Positions 34,036 through 41,321 of a DNA stretch of 64,000 bases are shown here, piece after piece; within the stretch, counting starts at the first letter, position 1, and each line of letters opens with the position of its first letter. The notes beneath the pieces are model-generated. The model had not been told where the DNA came from and made no database searches. It was given only the letters and a program-made list of their open reading frames with translations. The stretch is from Uliginosibacterium aquaticum (GTDB lineage: Bacteria > Pseudomonadota > Gammaproteobacteria > Burkholderiales > Rhodocyclaceae), in NCBI RefSeq assembly GCF_012972705.2, contig NZ_JABCSC020000001.1:1054001-1118000 (forward strand), given 5' to 3'. The position numbers were made by a program, and so were the translations under genes.

Positions 34036-35295
34036 TCAGGCCTTGATCTTGAAACTCTCGGCATACTTCTTTGGATCCTTGCCGTCCCACACCACGCCGT
34101 CGATGAGTTTCGAGCTGCGCATGTCGGACTTCGGGATCGGCGCCTTGACGATGGCGGCGGCCTGCTTGTAGAGCTCGATCTGGTTGATCTTCTTGGCCAC
34201 GCCCAGGTAATCCACGTCGCCCTTGAGCAGGCCCCAGCGCTTGTGCTGGGTGAGGAACCACATGCCATCGGAGAGGTAGGGGAAGTTCACCGTGCCGTCG
34301 TTGTAGAACTTCATGTAGTTCTTCTCCGACCAGGTCTTGCCGAGGCCGTTTTCATACTGGCCGATCATGCGACTGCGGATGACATCGGTATCGGTGTTGA
34401 CGTAGGCCTTGGCCGACACGGTTTCCGCCGTCTTGCTGCGGTTGGCTGCGCTGGCGTCGATCCACATCGAGGCTTCGAGAATGGCGCAGATCATGGCGCG
34501 CGCCGTGTTCGGATACTTGGCCACGAATTCAGCCGTGGCGCCCAGCACCTTCTCGGGGTGATCGGCCCAGATATCCTGGGTGGTGGTGGCGGTGAAGCCG
34601 ATCTTGTCAATGATGGCACGCTGGTTCCAGGGCTCGCCCACGCAGTAGCCGTCCATGTTGCCCACGCGCATGTTGGCGACCATCTGCGGCGGCGGCACCA
34701 CGATGGTCTTCACGTCCTTCATCGGGTTGATGCCCTGAGCGGCCAGCCAGTAGTACAGCCACATGGCATGGGTGCCGGTCGGGAAGGTCTGGGCGAAGGT
34801 GTATTCCTTGTCCTTCTTGGCAATCAGCTTGGCCAGCGAGGGGCCATCCACGGCGCCTTTGTCACGCAGTTCGTTCGAAAGCGTGATGGCTTGACCGTTG
34901 TGATTCAGGGTCATCAGGATGGCCATGTCCTTCTTCGGCCCGCCGACTCCCAGATGCACGCCGTAGACCAGGCCGTAGAGCACATGTGCTGCATGCAGCT
35001 CGCCATTGACCAGCTTGTCGCGAACGCCGGCCCAGGAGGCTTCCTTGGTGGCGTTGATCTTGATGCCGTATTTCTTGTCCAGGCCCAGTACGCTGGCCAT
35101 GACCACGGAGGAGCAGTCGGTCAGTGGGATGAAGCCGATGTTGACTTCAGTGAGCTCCGGCTTGTCGCTGCCGGCTGCCCATGCGCTGCTGGCGGGAAGC
35201 AGACCGCTGGCGGCCACGGCGGCGGCGCTGCTCACGGCAGCACCTTGCTTGAGGAAGCTGCGTCGGCTGAGGTTGGCATCGTATTTCTCCGTCAT
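34036..35295 (-). CDS. nrtA: Nitrate ABC transporter substrate-binding protein
   Basis: 419 residues from ATG at 35295 with GGAGAGAG upstream; an earlier in-frame ATG at 35397 lies in the structured leader. A Tat signal (LSRRSFLKQ) and AWA-AG cleavage site mean the protein is exported, so it is the binding protein rather than the cytoplasmic NasS sensor of the same family. Family segments include NIGFIPLTDCSSVVMA and HAMWLYYWLAAQGINP. Head of nrtABD. Its leader contains tandem hairpins and an attenuator. Confidence 0.94.
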   Translation of the reverse strand: MTEKYDANLSRRSFLKQGAAVSSAAAVAASGLLPASSAWAAGSDKPELTEVNIGFIPLTDCSSVVMASVLGLDKKYGIKINATKEASWAGVRDKLVNGELHAAHVLYGLVYGVHLGVGGPKKDMAILMTLNHNGQAITLSNELRDKGAVDGPSLAKLIAKKDKEYTFAQTFPTGTHAMWLYYWLAAQGINPMKDVKTIVVPPPQMVANMRVGNMDGYCVGEPWNQRAIIDKIGFTATTTQDIWADHPEKVLGATAEFVAKYPNTARAMICAILEASMWIDASAANRSKTAETVSAKAYVNTDTDVIRSRMIGQYENGLGKTWSEKNYMKFYNDGTVNFPYLSDGMWFLTQHKRWGLLKGDVDYLGVAKKINQIELYKQAAAIVKAPIPKSDMRSSKLIDGVVWDGKDPKKYAESFKIKA

Positions 35296-35325
35296 GATTC
35301 TCTCTCCGGGGTAATTGGAAGGGCA

Positions 35326-35386
35326 CCAAAAGAAAACGGCGCCACAGCTCCTTGGCTGCCGACTTGGCAGAAGAGCTGGACGCCGT
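35326..35386 (-). terminator. Attenuator terminator in nrtA leader
   Basis: 5' arm ACGGCGTCCAGCTC (35386-35373), 3' arm GAGCTGTGGCGCCGT (35350-35336; one bulge, one G-T pair), with an inner CTGCC/GGCAG hairpin at 35356-35370, then TTTCTTTT. The 5' arm shares bases with the loop and 3' arm of the second hexaloop hairpin (35377-35392), so the two structures exclude each other. Confidence 0.72.
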
Positions 35387-35412
35387 TGTCCATGCAAGCC
35401 ATCTTTGGCTCG
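35377..35412 (-). promoter_or_regulatory. Tandem hexaloop hairpins (ANTAR target) in nrtA leader
   Basis: HP1: CGAGCC, loop AAAGAT, GGCTTG (35412-35395). HP2: TGGAC, loop AACGGC, GTCCA (35392-35377). Both loops have A1 and G4; HP2's loop is identical to that of narK HP2. Begins about six bases after the predicted sigma-54 start. Confidence 0.78.
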
Positions 35413-35428
35413 ACTTCAGTGGAGAGTT

Positions 35429-35444
35429 AGCATGGGGCGTGCCA
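35429..35444 (-). promoter_or_regulatory. Sigma-54 promoter for nrtA
   Basis: TGGCACGCCCCATGCT on the minus strand: complete TGGCACG, GG-N10-GC spacing, one departure in the -12 element (ATGCT for TTGCW). Predicted start near 35418. Confidence 0.78.
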
Positions 35445-35560
35445 GATTCCTGGATTCCTTGCGCTACAAGGGCTCGATGTTGATGGAGCGCTTCTTGGGA
35501 GTAGCCCGGCAGGAAAAATGACGCACTGCGAATGTGCCGGAATGGCGCCCAGGCACCAGT

Positions 35561-35574
35561 TTGATCCGAATCAA
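35561..35574. promoter_or_regulatory. FNR/ANR-type box upstream of nrtA
   Basis: TTGATCCGAATCAA, a perfect TTGAT-N4-ATCAA palindrome differing in one spacer base from the box before nirB. It lies about 150 bases upstream of the sigma-54 start and abuts the nasT terminator. Confidence 0.6.
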
Positions 35575-35597
35575 AAAACCATTTTTATAAAATGGTT
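35571..35597 (-). terminator. AT-rich terminator after nasT
   Basis: Minus strand: AACCATTTT, loop ATA, AAAATGGTT, then TTTT. A 9-bp perfect stem with a U-run, about 90 bases after the nasT stop. It overlaps the FNR-type box by four bases. Confidence 0.65.
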
Positions 35598-35687
35598 TAT
35601 GCGGAGCGCTTGTGCTACGGCTTCTTTCCCGGCGCTGGGCGGGCCCGTCTTGCTTGTCGGGCAGGGAAGGCAGGGCGAGGGTCGGGT

Positions 35688-36266
35688 TCAGCCGAGCAGC
35701 AGATCTGCTGCCGAGATGATCTGCTCTGCCACTTCGCCGATCTTGCGGCCGCGCTCCATCGCCAGCTTGCGCAGGGCGTGATAGGCCTCGTCTTCGCTCA
35801 TGTTGCGGGATTTCATGAGGATGCCCTTGGCGCGATCGACCAGGGTGCGTTCGGAAAGTTTGCGCTGGGCTTCATCGCGCTCCTGGCGCAAGGCCAGGTA
35901 TTCCTCGAAACGCAGGGTGGCAACCTTGAGCAGGCTTTGCAGGCGCTCGGGGGCTAGGCCATCCACTACATAGGAAGAGACGCCGGCACGCATGGCCTGG
36001 CGAATGACGTCGTCCGCATCGTCTTCGGCAAACATCAGCACCGGGCGTGGCATCTTGCGGTCCAGCACGGCGAGGTTCTCTAGCGTGTCGCGGCTGGGGG
36101 ATTCGGTATTGATCAGTACTACGTCGGGCTGCAGCTGCTGCACCCGGTCGTGGAGTTCGATTGCATCGGGCAGTACCGCTGCGACCATATGGCCGGCGCG
36201 GGTCAGACCCTCGCAGATCTCCAGGGCGCGTTCCTGGATTTCGTCGATGACGAGTATCTTGAGCAT
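35688..36266 (-). CDS. nasT: ANTAR-domain RNA-binding response regulator NasT
   Basis: 192 residues. Receiver-like domain (1-125), coiled-coil (ALRQERDEAQRKLSER) and C-terminal ANTAR domain (~135-192: LVDRAKGILMKSRNMSEDEAYHALRKLAM), which binds tandem hexaloop hairpins in leader RNA and prevents termination. At the phospho-acceptor position the sequence is VVLINTESPSRDTL: Asn (AAT at about 36109) rather than Asp. NasT is normally held inactive by NasS until nitrate binds; no nasS is adjacent. Its own terminator precedes nrtA, so it is a separate unit. Confidence 0.93.
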   Translation of the reverse strand: MLKILVIDEIQERALEICEGLTRAGHMVAAVLPDAIELHDRVQQLQPDVVLINTESPSRDTLENLAVLDRKMPRPVLMFAEDDADDVIRQAMRAGVSSYVVDGLAPERLQSLLKVATLRFEEYLALRQERDEAQRKLSERTLVDRAKGILMKSRNMSEDEAYHALRKLAMERGRKIGEVAEQIISAADLLLG

Positions 36267-36392
36267 GTTGGGGCAGGGCTGTTTTCAGTGTTATGAGCGA
36301 AGTATTACGCAAGAACGGTTGCGTATGGAAAGCCGCTTGAAGCCTCCTTTCAGTATGGTCTTTGGGCGCGGCTGGCGAAATGACGGGTTCGC

Positions 36393-36421
36393 TTGCCCTG
36401 AAAGCCTTTTTGCACTAGTAT
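36393..36421 (+). promoter_or_regulatory. Sigma-70 promoter for the rpsF operon
   Basis: TTGCCC (36393-36398), 17-base spacer, TAGTAT (36416-36421). Predicted start near 36428, leaving a ~59-base leader. Confidence 0.6.
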
Positions 36422-36434
36422 TGCGGGTTCCCTT

Positions 36435-36461
36435 GCTCCACCGGTACGCATGCCGGGGAGC
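36435..36461 (+). promoter_or_regulatory. Candidate S6:S18-binding leader motif
   Basis: Stem GCTCC/GGAGC (36435-36439, 36457-36461) enclosing a CACCG (36439-36443) and an inner CCGG/CCGG pairing. A CACCG-bearing hairpin just before rpsF is the described motif by which the S6-S18 complex represses its own operon. Confidence 0.55.
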
Positions 36462-36486
36462 TGTTTTCAACCCGTAAGGAGTCCGC

Positions 36487-36873
36487 ATGCGACACTACGA
36501 AATTGTTTTTATCGTCCATCCGGATCAGAGCGAGCAGGTGCCCGCAATGATCGAGCGCTACAAGTCCGTCGTGGCTTCGCGCAATGGACAGATCCATCGT
36601 CTGGAAGACTGGGGCCGCCGTCAGCTGGCTTACCCGATCCAGAAGATCCACAAGGCTCACTATGTTCTGATGAACATCGAAGTGGATCAGCCGACCCTCG
36701 ACGAAATCGAGCACGCGTTCAAGTTCAACGACGCCGTGCTGCGTCACCTCACCATCAAGATGAAGAAGGCTGTTACGACTCCTTCGCCGATGATGAAGGA
36801 AGAGAAGTCCCGTTCGCTGACCCCGGCTGCCGCTGAAGAAGCCAAGCCCGAGGCTGCTCAACCGGAAGCCTGA
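36487..36873 (+). CDS. rpsF: 30S ribosomal protein S6
   Basis: 128 residues. [25 protein letters not shown] is the classical S6 start, with [16 protein letters not shown] in the middle. The last ~25 residues (Glu/Ala/Pro-rich) are the variable tail. Binds 16S rRNA together with S18. First gene of rpsF-priB-rpsR-rplI; good ribosome site (AAGGAG). Confidence 0.98.
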   Translation: MRHYEIVFIVHPDQSEQVPAMIERYKSVVASRNGQIHRLEDWGRRQLAYPIQKIHKAHYVLMNIEVDQPTLDEIEHAFKFNDAVLRHLTIKMKKAVTTPSPMMKEEKSRSLTPAAAEEAKPEAAQPEA

Positions 36874-36878
36874 GCGGA

Positions 36879-37187
36879 GTGAGCGGGGAGAACACGGTTC
36901 GTATCTCCGGAGTCCTGGTCGCAAAAGAAGCTATGCGATGGACGCCTGCCCGGGTACCGGTGCTGGAATTGCGCATCGAACATCAGAGCCGGCAGATGGA
37001 AGCCGGTGCGGAACGTGAAGTCTCCTGCGAACTCAGTGTCAGGGCTGTCGGCCCCGCAGCACAGCAGATCGAAGTGGTAGCACCGGGCAGCAGAATCGCC
37101 ATCGAAGGCTTTCTCGCTGCCAAGAGCGCCCGAAATCGGGCTCCGGTACTGCACATCAGAACATTTGAATTGTTGGAAGGAAATTAA
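36879..37187 (+). CDS. priB: Primosomal replication protein N
   Basis: 102 residues, GTG start at 36879. Single OB fold ([26 protein letters not shown], ending in [12 protein letters not shown]), homologous to SSB. PriB acts with PriA and DnaT in replication restart. The position between rpsF and rpsR is conserved in beta- and gammaproteobacteria. Confidence 0.93.
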   Translation: MSGENTVRISGVLVAKEAMRWTPARVPVLELRIEHQSRQMEAGAEREVSCELSVRAVGPAAQQIEVVAPGSRIAIEGFLAAKSARNRAPVLHIRTFELLEGN

Positions 37188-37189
37188 TC

Positions 37190-37462
37190 ATGGCATTCAG
37201 GCCCAAGAAAGACGAAAAGAAGGGTGGCAATCGCGGCGGTGGCTTGTTCAAGCGTCGCAAGTTCTGCCGTTTCTCCGCCGAGAAGATTGAAGAGATCGAT
37301 TACAAGGACACCGAAATCCTGAAGGATTTCGTGACCGAGCACGGCAAGATCATGCCGGCACGCATCACCGGCACCAAGTCCGGCTACCAGCGTCAGCTGT
37401 CTACCGCGATCAAGCGCGCCCGTTTCCTGGCGCTGCTGCCTTACACTGACCTGCACCAGTAA
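37190..37462 (+). CDS. rpsR: 30S ribosomal protein S18
   Basis: 90 residues. [23 protein letters not shown] and [28 protein letters not shown] are S18 signatures. The N-terminus has an extra basic, Gly-rich stretch, common in betaproteobacteria. Two bases after priB. Confidence 0.98.
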   Translation: MAFRPKKDEKKGGNRGGGLFKRRKFCRFSAEKIEEIDYKDTEILKDFVTEHGKIMPARITGTKSGYQRQLSTAIKRARFLALLPYTDLHQ

Positions 37463-37477
37463 TCCGGGGGACTCACG

Positions 37478-37927
37478 ATGCAAATCATTCTGCTTGAAAA
37501 AGTCGTCAACCTCGGCAACCTGGGCGATGTCGTCAACGTCAAGGAAGGTTACGCTCGTAACTTCCTGATCCCGAGCGGCCGTGCCAAGCGCGCGACTGCT
37601 GCCAGCCTGGCCGAGTTCGAAGCTCGCCGTGCTGAACTGGAAAAGATTGCCGCTGAAAAGCTGGCAGGTGCTCAAGCCGCAGCCGCCAAGGTGGAAGGTG
37701 TGACCGTTCAGATCGTCCGCAAGGCCGGCGTGGATGGTCGTCTGTTCGGTTCCGTCAGCACTGGCGATATCGCTGAAGCGCTGGTGGCACTGGGCCACCC
37801 GGTCGAGAAGGCTGGCGTTCGCCTGCCGAATGGCGCCATCAAGCTCGTGGGCGACCACGCGATTGAAGTGGCTCTGCACACCGACGTGGTGGTTCCGGTT
37901 ACGGTTTCCGTGCTGGGCGAACACTGA
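37478..37927 (+). CDS. rplI: 50S ribosomal protein L9
   Basis: 149 residues. N-terminal domain [32 protein letters not shown], long connecting helix, and C-terminal domain ending in VTVSVLGEH. Binds 23S rRNA at the base of the L1 stalk. Last gene of the operon, followed by a strong terminator. Confidence 0.98.
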   Translation: MQIILLEKVVNLGNLGDVVNVKEGYARNFLIPSGRAKRATAASLAEFEARRAELEKIAAEKLAGAQAAAAKVEGVTVQIVRKAGVDGRLFGSVSTGDIAEALVALGHPVEKAGVRLPNGAIKLVGDHAIEVALHTDVVVPVTVSVLGEH

Positions 37928-37959
37928 TATTGGCGCCCATCAGGGCGCTGTATCAAAGG

Positions 37960-37989
37960 AAAGGGCCGCGAAATCGCGGCCCTTTTTGT
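37960..37989 (+). terminator. Terminator after rplI
   Basis: AAAGGGCCGCG and CGCGGCCCTTT with loop AAAT, followed by TT and GTTTG; an 11-bp perfect stem. Confidence 0.92.
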
Positions 37990-38024
37990 TTGTGGTGATC
38001 CGAATTGTGTAGGGTCGGGGTCCA

Positions 38025-38051
38025 CAAAAAAGGGCCGCCACAGCGACCCTT
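38025..38051 (-). terminator. Terminator after thrC
   Basis: Minus strand: AAGGGTCGC, loop TGTG, GCGGCCCTT (one G-T pair), then a run of T. 21 bases after the thrC stop. Confidence 0.88.
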
Positions 38052-38072
38052 CGGGACAGGTGCCGGTAACGC

Positions 38073-39503
38073 TCAGCGCGTGTGCTGCACCACGAAGTCT
38101 TTAACCTTCTGCACATCCACAGGCATTTCTTCCACGCGCTGCGGCAGGGCTTCGATGTTCTGCATGCTGGCCGGGCGCCAGGGTTTCTCGCCCAGCGCTT
38201 CGATGATGGTCTCTTCGAATTTCGCGGGCAGGGCGGTTTCCAGTACGATGGTCGGGATGTCGGCGTCGCGGTGCTCCAGTGCCACCTTGATGCCGTCGGC
38301 CGTGTGGGTGTCGATCATCAGGCCGTAATCCTTGTACACGCGGCGGATCGTGGCGAGGCGGTCGGCGTGGCTGGAAGAACCCGAGACGAAGCCGAACTCA
38401 TCCATGCGTGCCCAGTACGGCGTAGCGGAGAGATCGAAGTAGCCACCGGAATCCACGGCTTTCCACAGTTCGGCCACCACCTTCGGATCGCGGCCGACGA
38501 GATCGAAGATGAAGCGCTCGAAGTTCGAGGCCTTGGAGATGTCCATCGACGGGCTGGAGGTGACCTTTACGTCGGCGGTCTTGCGCGGCTTGTAGGCGCC
38601 GGTGCGGAAGAACTCGTCGAGCACGTTGTTTTCGTTGGTGGCGAGGATCAGCTTGCGGATCGGCAGGCCCATCATGCGCGCGATGTGGCCGGCGCAGATG
38701 TTGCCGAAGTTGCCCGAAGGCACCGCGAAATTTACTTCCTGATCGTTGCTGGTCGTCGCGGCGAGGTAACCCTTGAAGTAGTAGATGACCTGCGCGGCCA
38801 CGCGGCCCCAGTTGATCGAATTCACTGCGCCGATCTTGTACTTGGCCTTGAAATCCAGATCGTTGGACACGGCTTTGACGATGTCCTGCGCGTCGTCGAA
38901 CATGCCATGCACGGCGATGTTGAAGATGTTCGCATCCTGCAGCGAGTACATCTGGGCGCGCTGGAAGGCGCTCATGTTCTCGCGCGGCGAGAGCATGAAA
39001 ACGCGCACGCCTTTCTTGCCGCGCATCGCGTATTCAGCCGCCGAACCGGTGTCGCCCGAGGTCGCACCGAGGATGTTGATCTCCTCACCGCGCTTCGCGA
39101 GCACGTACTCGAACAGGTTGCCGAGCAACTGCATCGCCATGTCCTTGAAGGCCAGGGTCGGGCCGTTCGAGAGCTCCTGGAGGTAGAGATTGTTCTCCAG
39201 CTTGCGCAGCGGCGTGATCTGCTTGGCGTCAGAGTCCGGGCGGCCGTTGCAGTAAACCTGCTCCGTGTAGGTCTTGGCGGTCAGCGCACGCAAGTCGTCC
39301 GCCGGAATGTCGGTGGCGAACTTCGACAGGATCGTGAAAGCCAGCTCCGCGTAACTCATGCCACGCATGGCGCTGAGCTCGGCGTCGGTAACTTGTGGAT
39401 ATTCGGCCGGCAGCGACAGGCCGCCGTCCTGCATCAAACCTCCGAGCAGGATGTCGGAGAAGCCGAGTTGCGGCGACTGGCCGCGGGTGGAGATGTATTG
39501 CAT
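38073..39503 (-). CDS. thrC: Threonine synthase
   Basis: 476 residues, the long (class 1) form. PLP Lys in SNGPTLAFKDMAMQ; phosphate-binding loop GATSGDTGSAAEYAM; MQYISTRGQ start. Converts O-phosphohomoserine to threonine. 47 bp downstream of hom, forming hom-thrC as is usual in betaproteobacteria; no thrB is present here. Confidence 0.97.
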   Translation of the reverse strand: MQYISTRGQSPQLGFSDILLGGLMQDGGLSLPAEYPQVTDAELSAMRGMSYAELAFTILSKFATDIPADDLRALTAKTYTEQVYCNGRPDSDAKQITPLRKLENNLYLQELSNGPTLAFKDMAMQLLGNLFEYVLAKRGEEINILGATSGDTGSAAEYAMRGKKGVRVFMLSPRENMSAFQRAQMYSLQDANIFNIAVHGMFDDAQDIVKAVSNDLDFKAKYKIGAVNSINWGRVAAQVIYYFKGYLAATTSNDQEVNFAVPSGNFGNICAGHIARMMGLPIRKLILATNENNVLDEFFRTGAYKPRKTADVKVTSSPSMDISKASNFERFIFDLVGRDPKVVAELWKAVDSGGYFDLSATPYWARMDEFGFVSGSSSHADRLATIRRVYKDYGLMIDTHTADGIKVALEHRDADIPTIVLETALPAKFEETIIEALGEKPWRPASMQNIEALPQRVEEMPVDVQKVKDFVVQHTR

Positions 39504-39550
39504 GGTTGCGGGATTCCCGTGCCCGGGCGCCGTGGCGCCCGGCTATGCGC

Positions 39551-40861
39551 TTAGTTGAGTTCTTCCAGACGGATCTTGGTGACCTTGCCGACGACAGTGG
39601 CGAGATCTTCGATGCGCGTAATCGCCGCATTGACCTGGCCTTCGATGGCAACGTGCGTCAGCAGGATGATGTCGGTCTGCGATTCGCCTTCGCCCGGTTC
39701 TTTTTGCAGCATGGCGTCGATGGAGATCGCGCCGTCGGCGAGGATGCGGGTGATGTCGGCGAGCACGCCGGTTTTGTCTTCCACGCGCATGCGCAGGTAG
39801 TAGGCGGTCTGGACTTCTTCGATCGGCAGAATCGGCAGGTCGACCAGCTGGTCAGCCTGGAAGGCCAGTGCCGGCACGCGGTGCTCGACGCTGGCGGTAG
39901 CCAGACGGGTGACGTCCACGAGGTCAGCGATCACGGCCGAAGCGGTCGGCTCGGCGCCGGCGCCCTTGCCGTAGTACAGCGTCGCGCCCACGGCGTCGGC
40001 CTGCACCAGCACAGCGTTCATCGCGCCTTCCACGTTGGCGATCAAGCGCTTGGTGGGGATCAGGGTCGGGTGCACACGCAGCTCGATGCCGGCGTCGCGG
40101 CGGCGTGCAATGCCCAGCAGCTTGATGCGGTAACCGAGCTGTTCGGCATACTTGATGTCGGTGGCTTCGAGTTTGGTGATGCCTTCGATATAGGCCTTGT
40201 CAAACTGCACCGGGATGCCGAAGGCCATGGCAGACATCAATGTGATCTTGTGTGCAGCGTCCACGCCTTCGATGTCGAAGGTCGGGTCGGCTTCGGCATA
40301 GCCGAGGGCTTGCGCCTGCTTGAGTACGTCGGCGAAGGGCAGGCCCTTGTCGCGCATCTCGGACAGGATGAAGTTGGTGGTGCCATTGATGATGCCGGCG
40401 ATCCATTCGATGCGGTTGGCAGACAAGCCTTCGCGCAGCGCCTTGATGATCGGGATGCCTCCGGCGACGGCGGCTTCGAAGGCCACGGTCACACCCTTGG
40501 CCTGTGCGGCGGCGAAGATTTCCTTGCCATGCACGGCGAGCAGGGCCTTGTTGGCGGTGACGACGTGTTTGCCGTTTTCGATGGCGGCAAGGACCAGATC
40601 TTTAGCGATGGTATAGCCGCCGATTAGTTCGACGACGATGTCGATTTCCGGGTCGCGGACCAACTCGAAGGCATCGGCTGTGATGCGCGCGGCACCGCCG
40701 GTGACTTTTGCAGCGAGCTCCGTGTTGCGGTCAGCCACGGCGGTGATGCGGATCGGGCGGCCGGCGCGACGGGTGATTTCCTCCGCGTTACGGGAGAGGA
40801 CAGTCCAGGTGCCGCCGCCTACGGTGCCAATGCCCAGCAGGCCTACATTCATCGGTTTCAT
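39551..40861 (-). CDS. hom: Homoserine dehydrogenase
   Basis: 436 residues. NAD(P)-binding GIGTVGGGTW at the N-terminus, catalytic region with NKALLA, VAGGIPIIKALREGL and GIINGTTNFIL, and a C-terminal ACT domain (~355-436; YYLRMRVEDKTGVLADI) that gives threonine feedback inhibition. Its first four bases overlap the stop of the GNAT gene. Confidence 0.97.
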   Translation of the reverse strand: MKPMNVGLLGIGTVGGGTWTVLSRNAEEITRRAGRPIRITAVADRNTELAAKVTGGAARITADAFELVRDPEIDIVVELIGGYTIAKDLVLAAIENGKHVVTANKALLAVHGKEIFAAAQAKGVTVAFEAAVAGGIPIIKALREGLSANRIEWIAGIINGTTNFILSEMRDKGLPFADVLKQAQALGYAEADPTFDIEGVDAAHKITLMSAMAFGIPVQFDKAYIEGITKLEATDIKYAEQLGYRIKLLGIARRRDAGIELRVHPTLIPTKRLIANVEGAMNAVLVQADAVGATLYYGKGAGAEPTASAVIADLVDVTRLATASVEHRVPALAFQADQLVDLPILPIEEVQTAYYLRMRVEDKTGVLADITRILADGAISIDAMLQKEPGEGESQTDIILLTHVAIEGQVNAAITRIEDLATVVGKVTKIRLEELN

Positions 40862-41316
40862 ACGCGCTGTTTCTTGAAGTTGAACGAGGTGATTACGAAG
40901 CCTTCGCGAAAATAGAAGCGGTGCGCTTGCTGGCGCTGCGTGCCGGAGTCCAGCACCAGCGCCTCGGCGCCGCGCTGCTGCGCTTCCATTTCAAGCTGGG
41001 CAATGAGGGATTTTCCCACGCCTTGGGAGCGTAGTGCTGCATCGGTGACCAGATCATCGATGTAAAACTTGATGCCGTCGAAGGTGTTCTCGTGCCAGCG
41101 CCATACCGCCAGGCCGCAAACGGCTTCGCCACGTATGGCCAGGGTCATGCGTGCTCCGCCGGCAAATACGCGCCGCATCTTGGCGGCGTAATCAGCAGGC
41201 AGGGCCGGGCGTAGCTGACGATGGATGCTTTCCGCGCGGGCGAGCCAGACAGGTTCTGTCACGTCTCCGGCGTCGTCGCAGACATTTATTAGAGAGAGTG
41301 GCGCGTGCCCGGTCAT
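40858..41316 (-). CDS. GNAT-family N-acetyltransferase
   Basis: 152 residues. Acetyl-CoA loop of the GNAT fold is ALRSQGVGKSLIAQLE (Q/R-x-x-G-x-G/A), followed by the beta5/alpha4 region AEALVLDSGTQRQQAHRFYFREGF. Substrate unknown. Embedded between alaA (5 bp gap) and hom (4 bp overlap), so cotranscribed with amino-acid genes. Confidence 0.85.
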   Translation of the reverse strand: MTGHAPLSLINVCDDAGDVTEPVWLARAESIHRQLRPALPADYAAKMRRVFAGGARMTLAIRGEAVCGLAVWRWHENTFDGIKFYIDDLVTDAALRSQGVGKSLIAQLEMEAQQRGAEALVLDSGTQRQQAHRFYFREGFVITSFNFKKQRV

Positions 41317-41321
41317 GCGGC

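Larger units (their letters stand above)
35296..35687 (-). other. Gene-free region holding the nrtA promoter and leader
   Basis: 392 bases between nasT and nrtA. Contents down the minus strand: nasT terminator (35571-35597), FNR-type box (35561-35574), sigma-54 promoter (35429-35444), tandem hexaloop hairpins (35377-35412) and attenuator terminator (35326-35386). Nothing recognised in 35598-35687. Confidence 0.78.

Noticed and set aside
34036-35295. NrtA-family protein as the nitrate sensor NasS
   Set aside because: It carries a Tat signal and heads an ABC operon, whereas NasS is cytoplasmic and paired with NasT.
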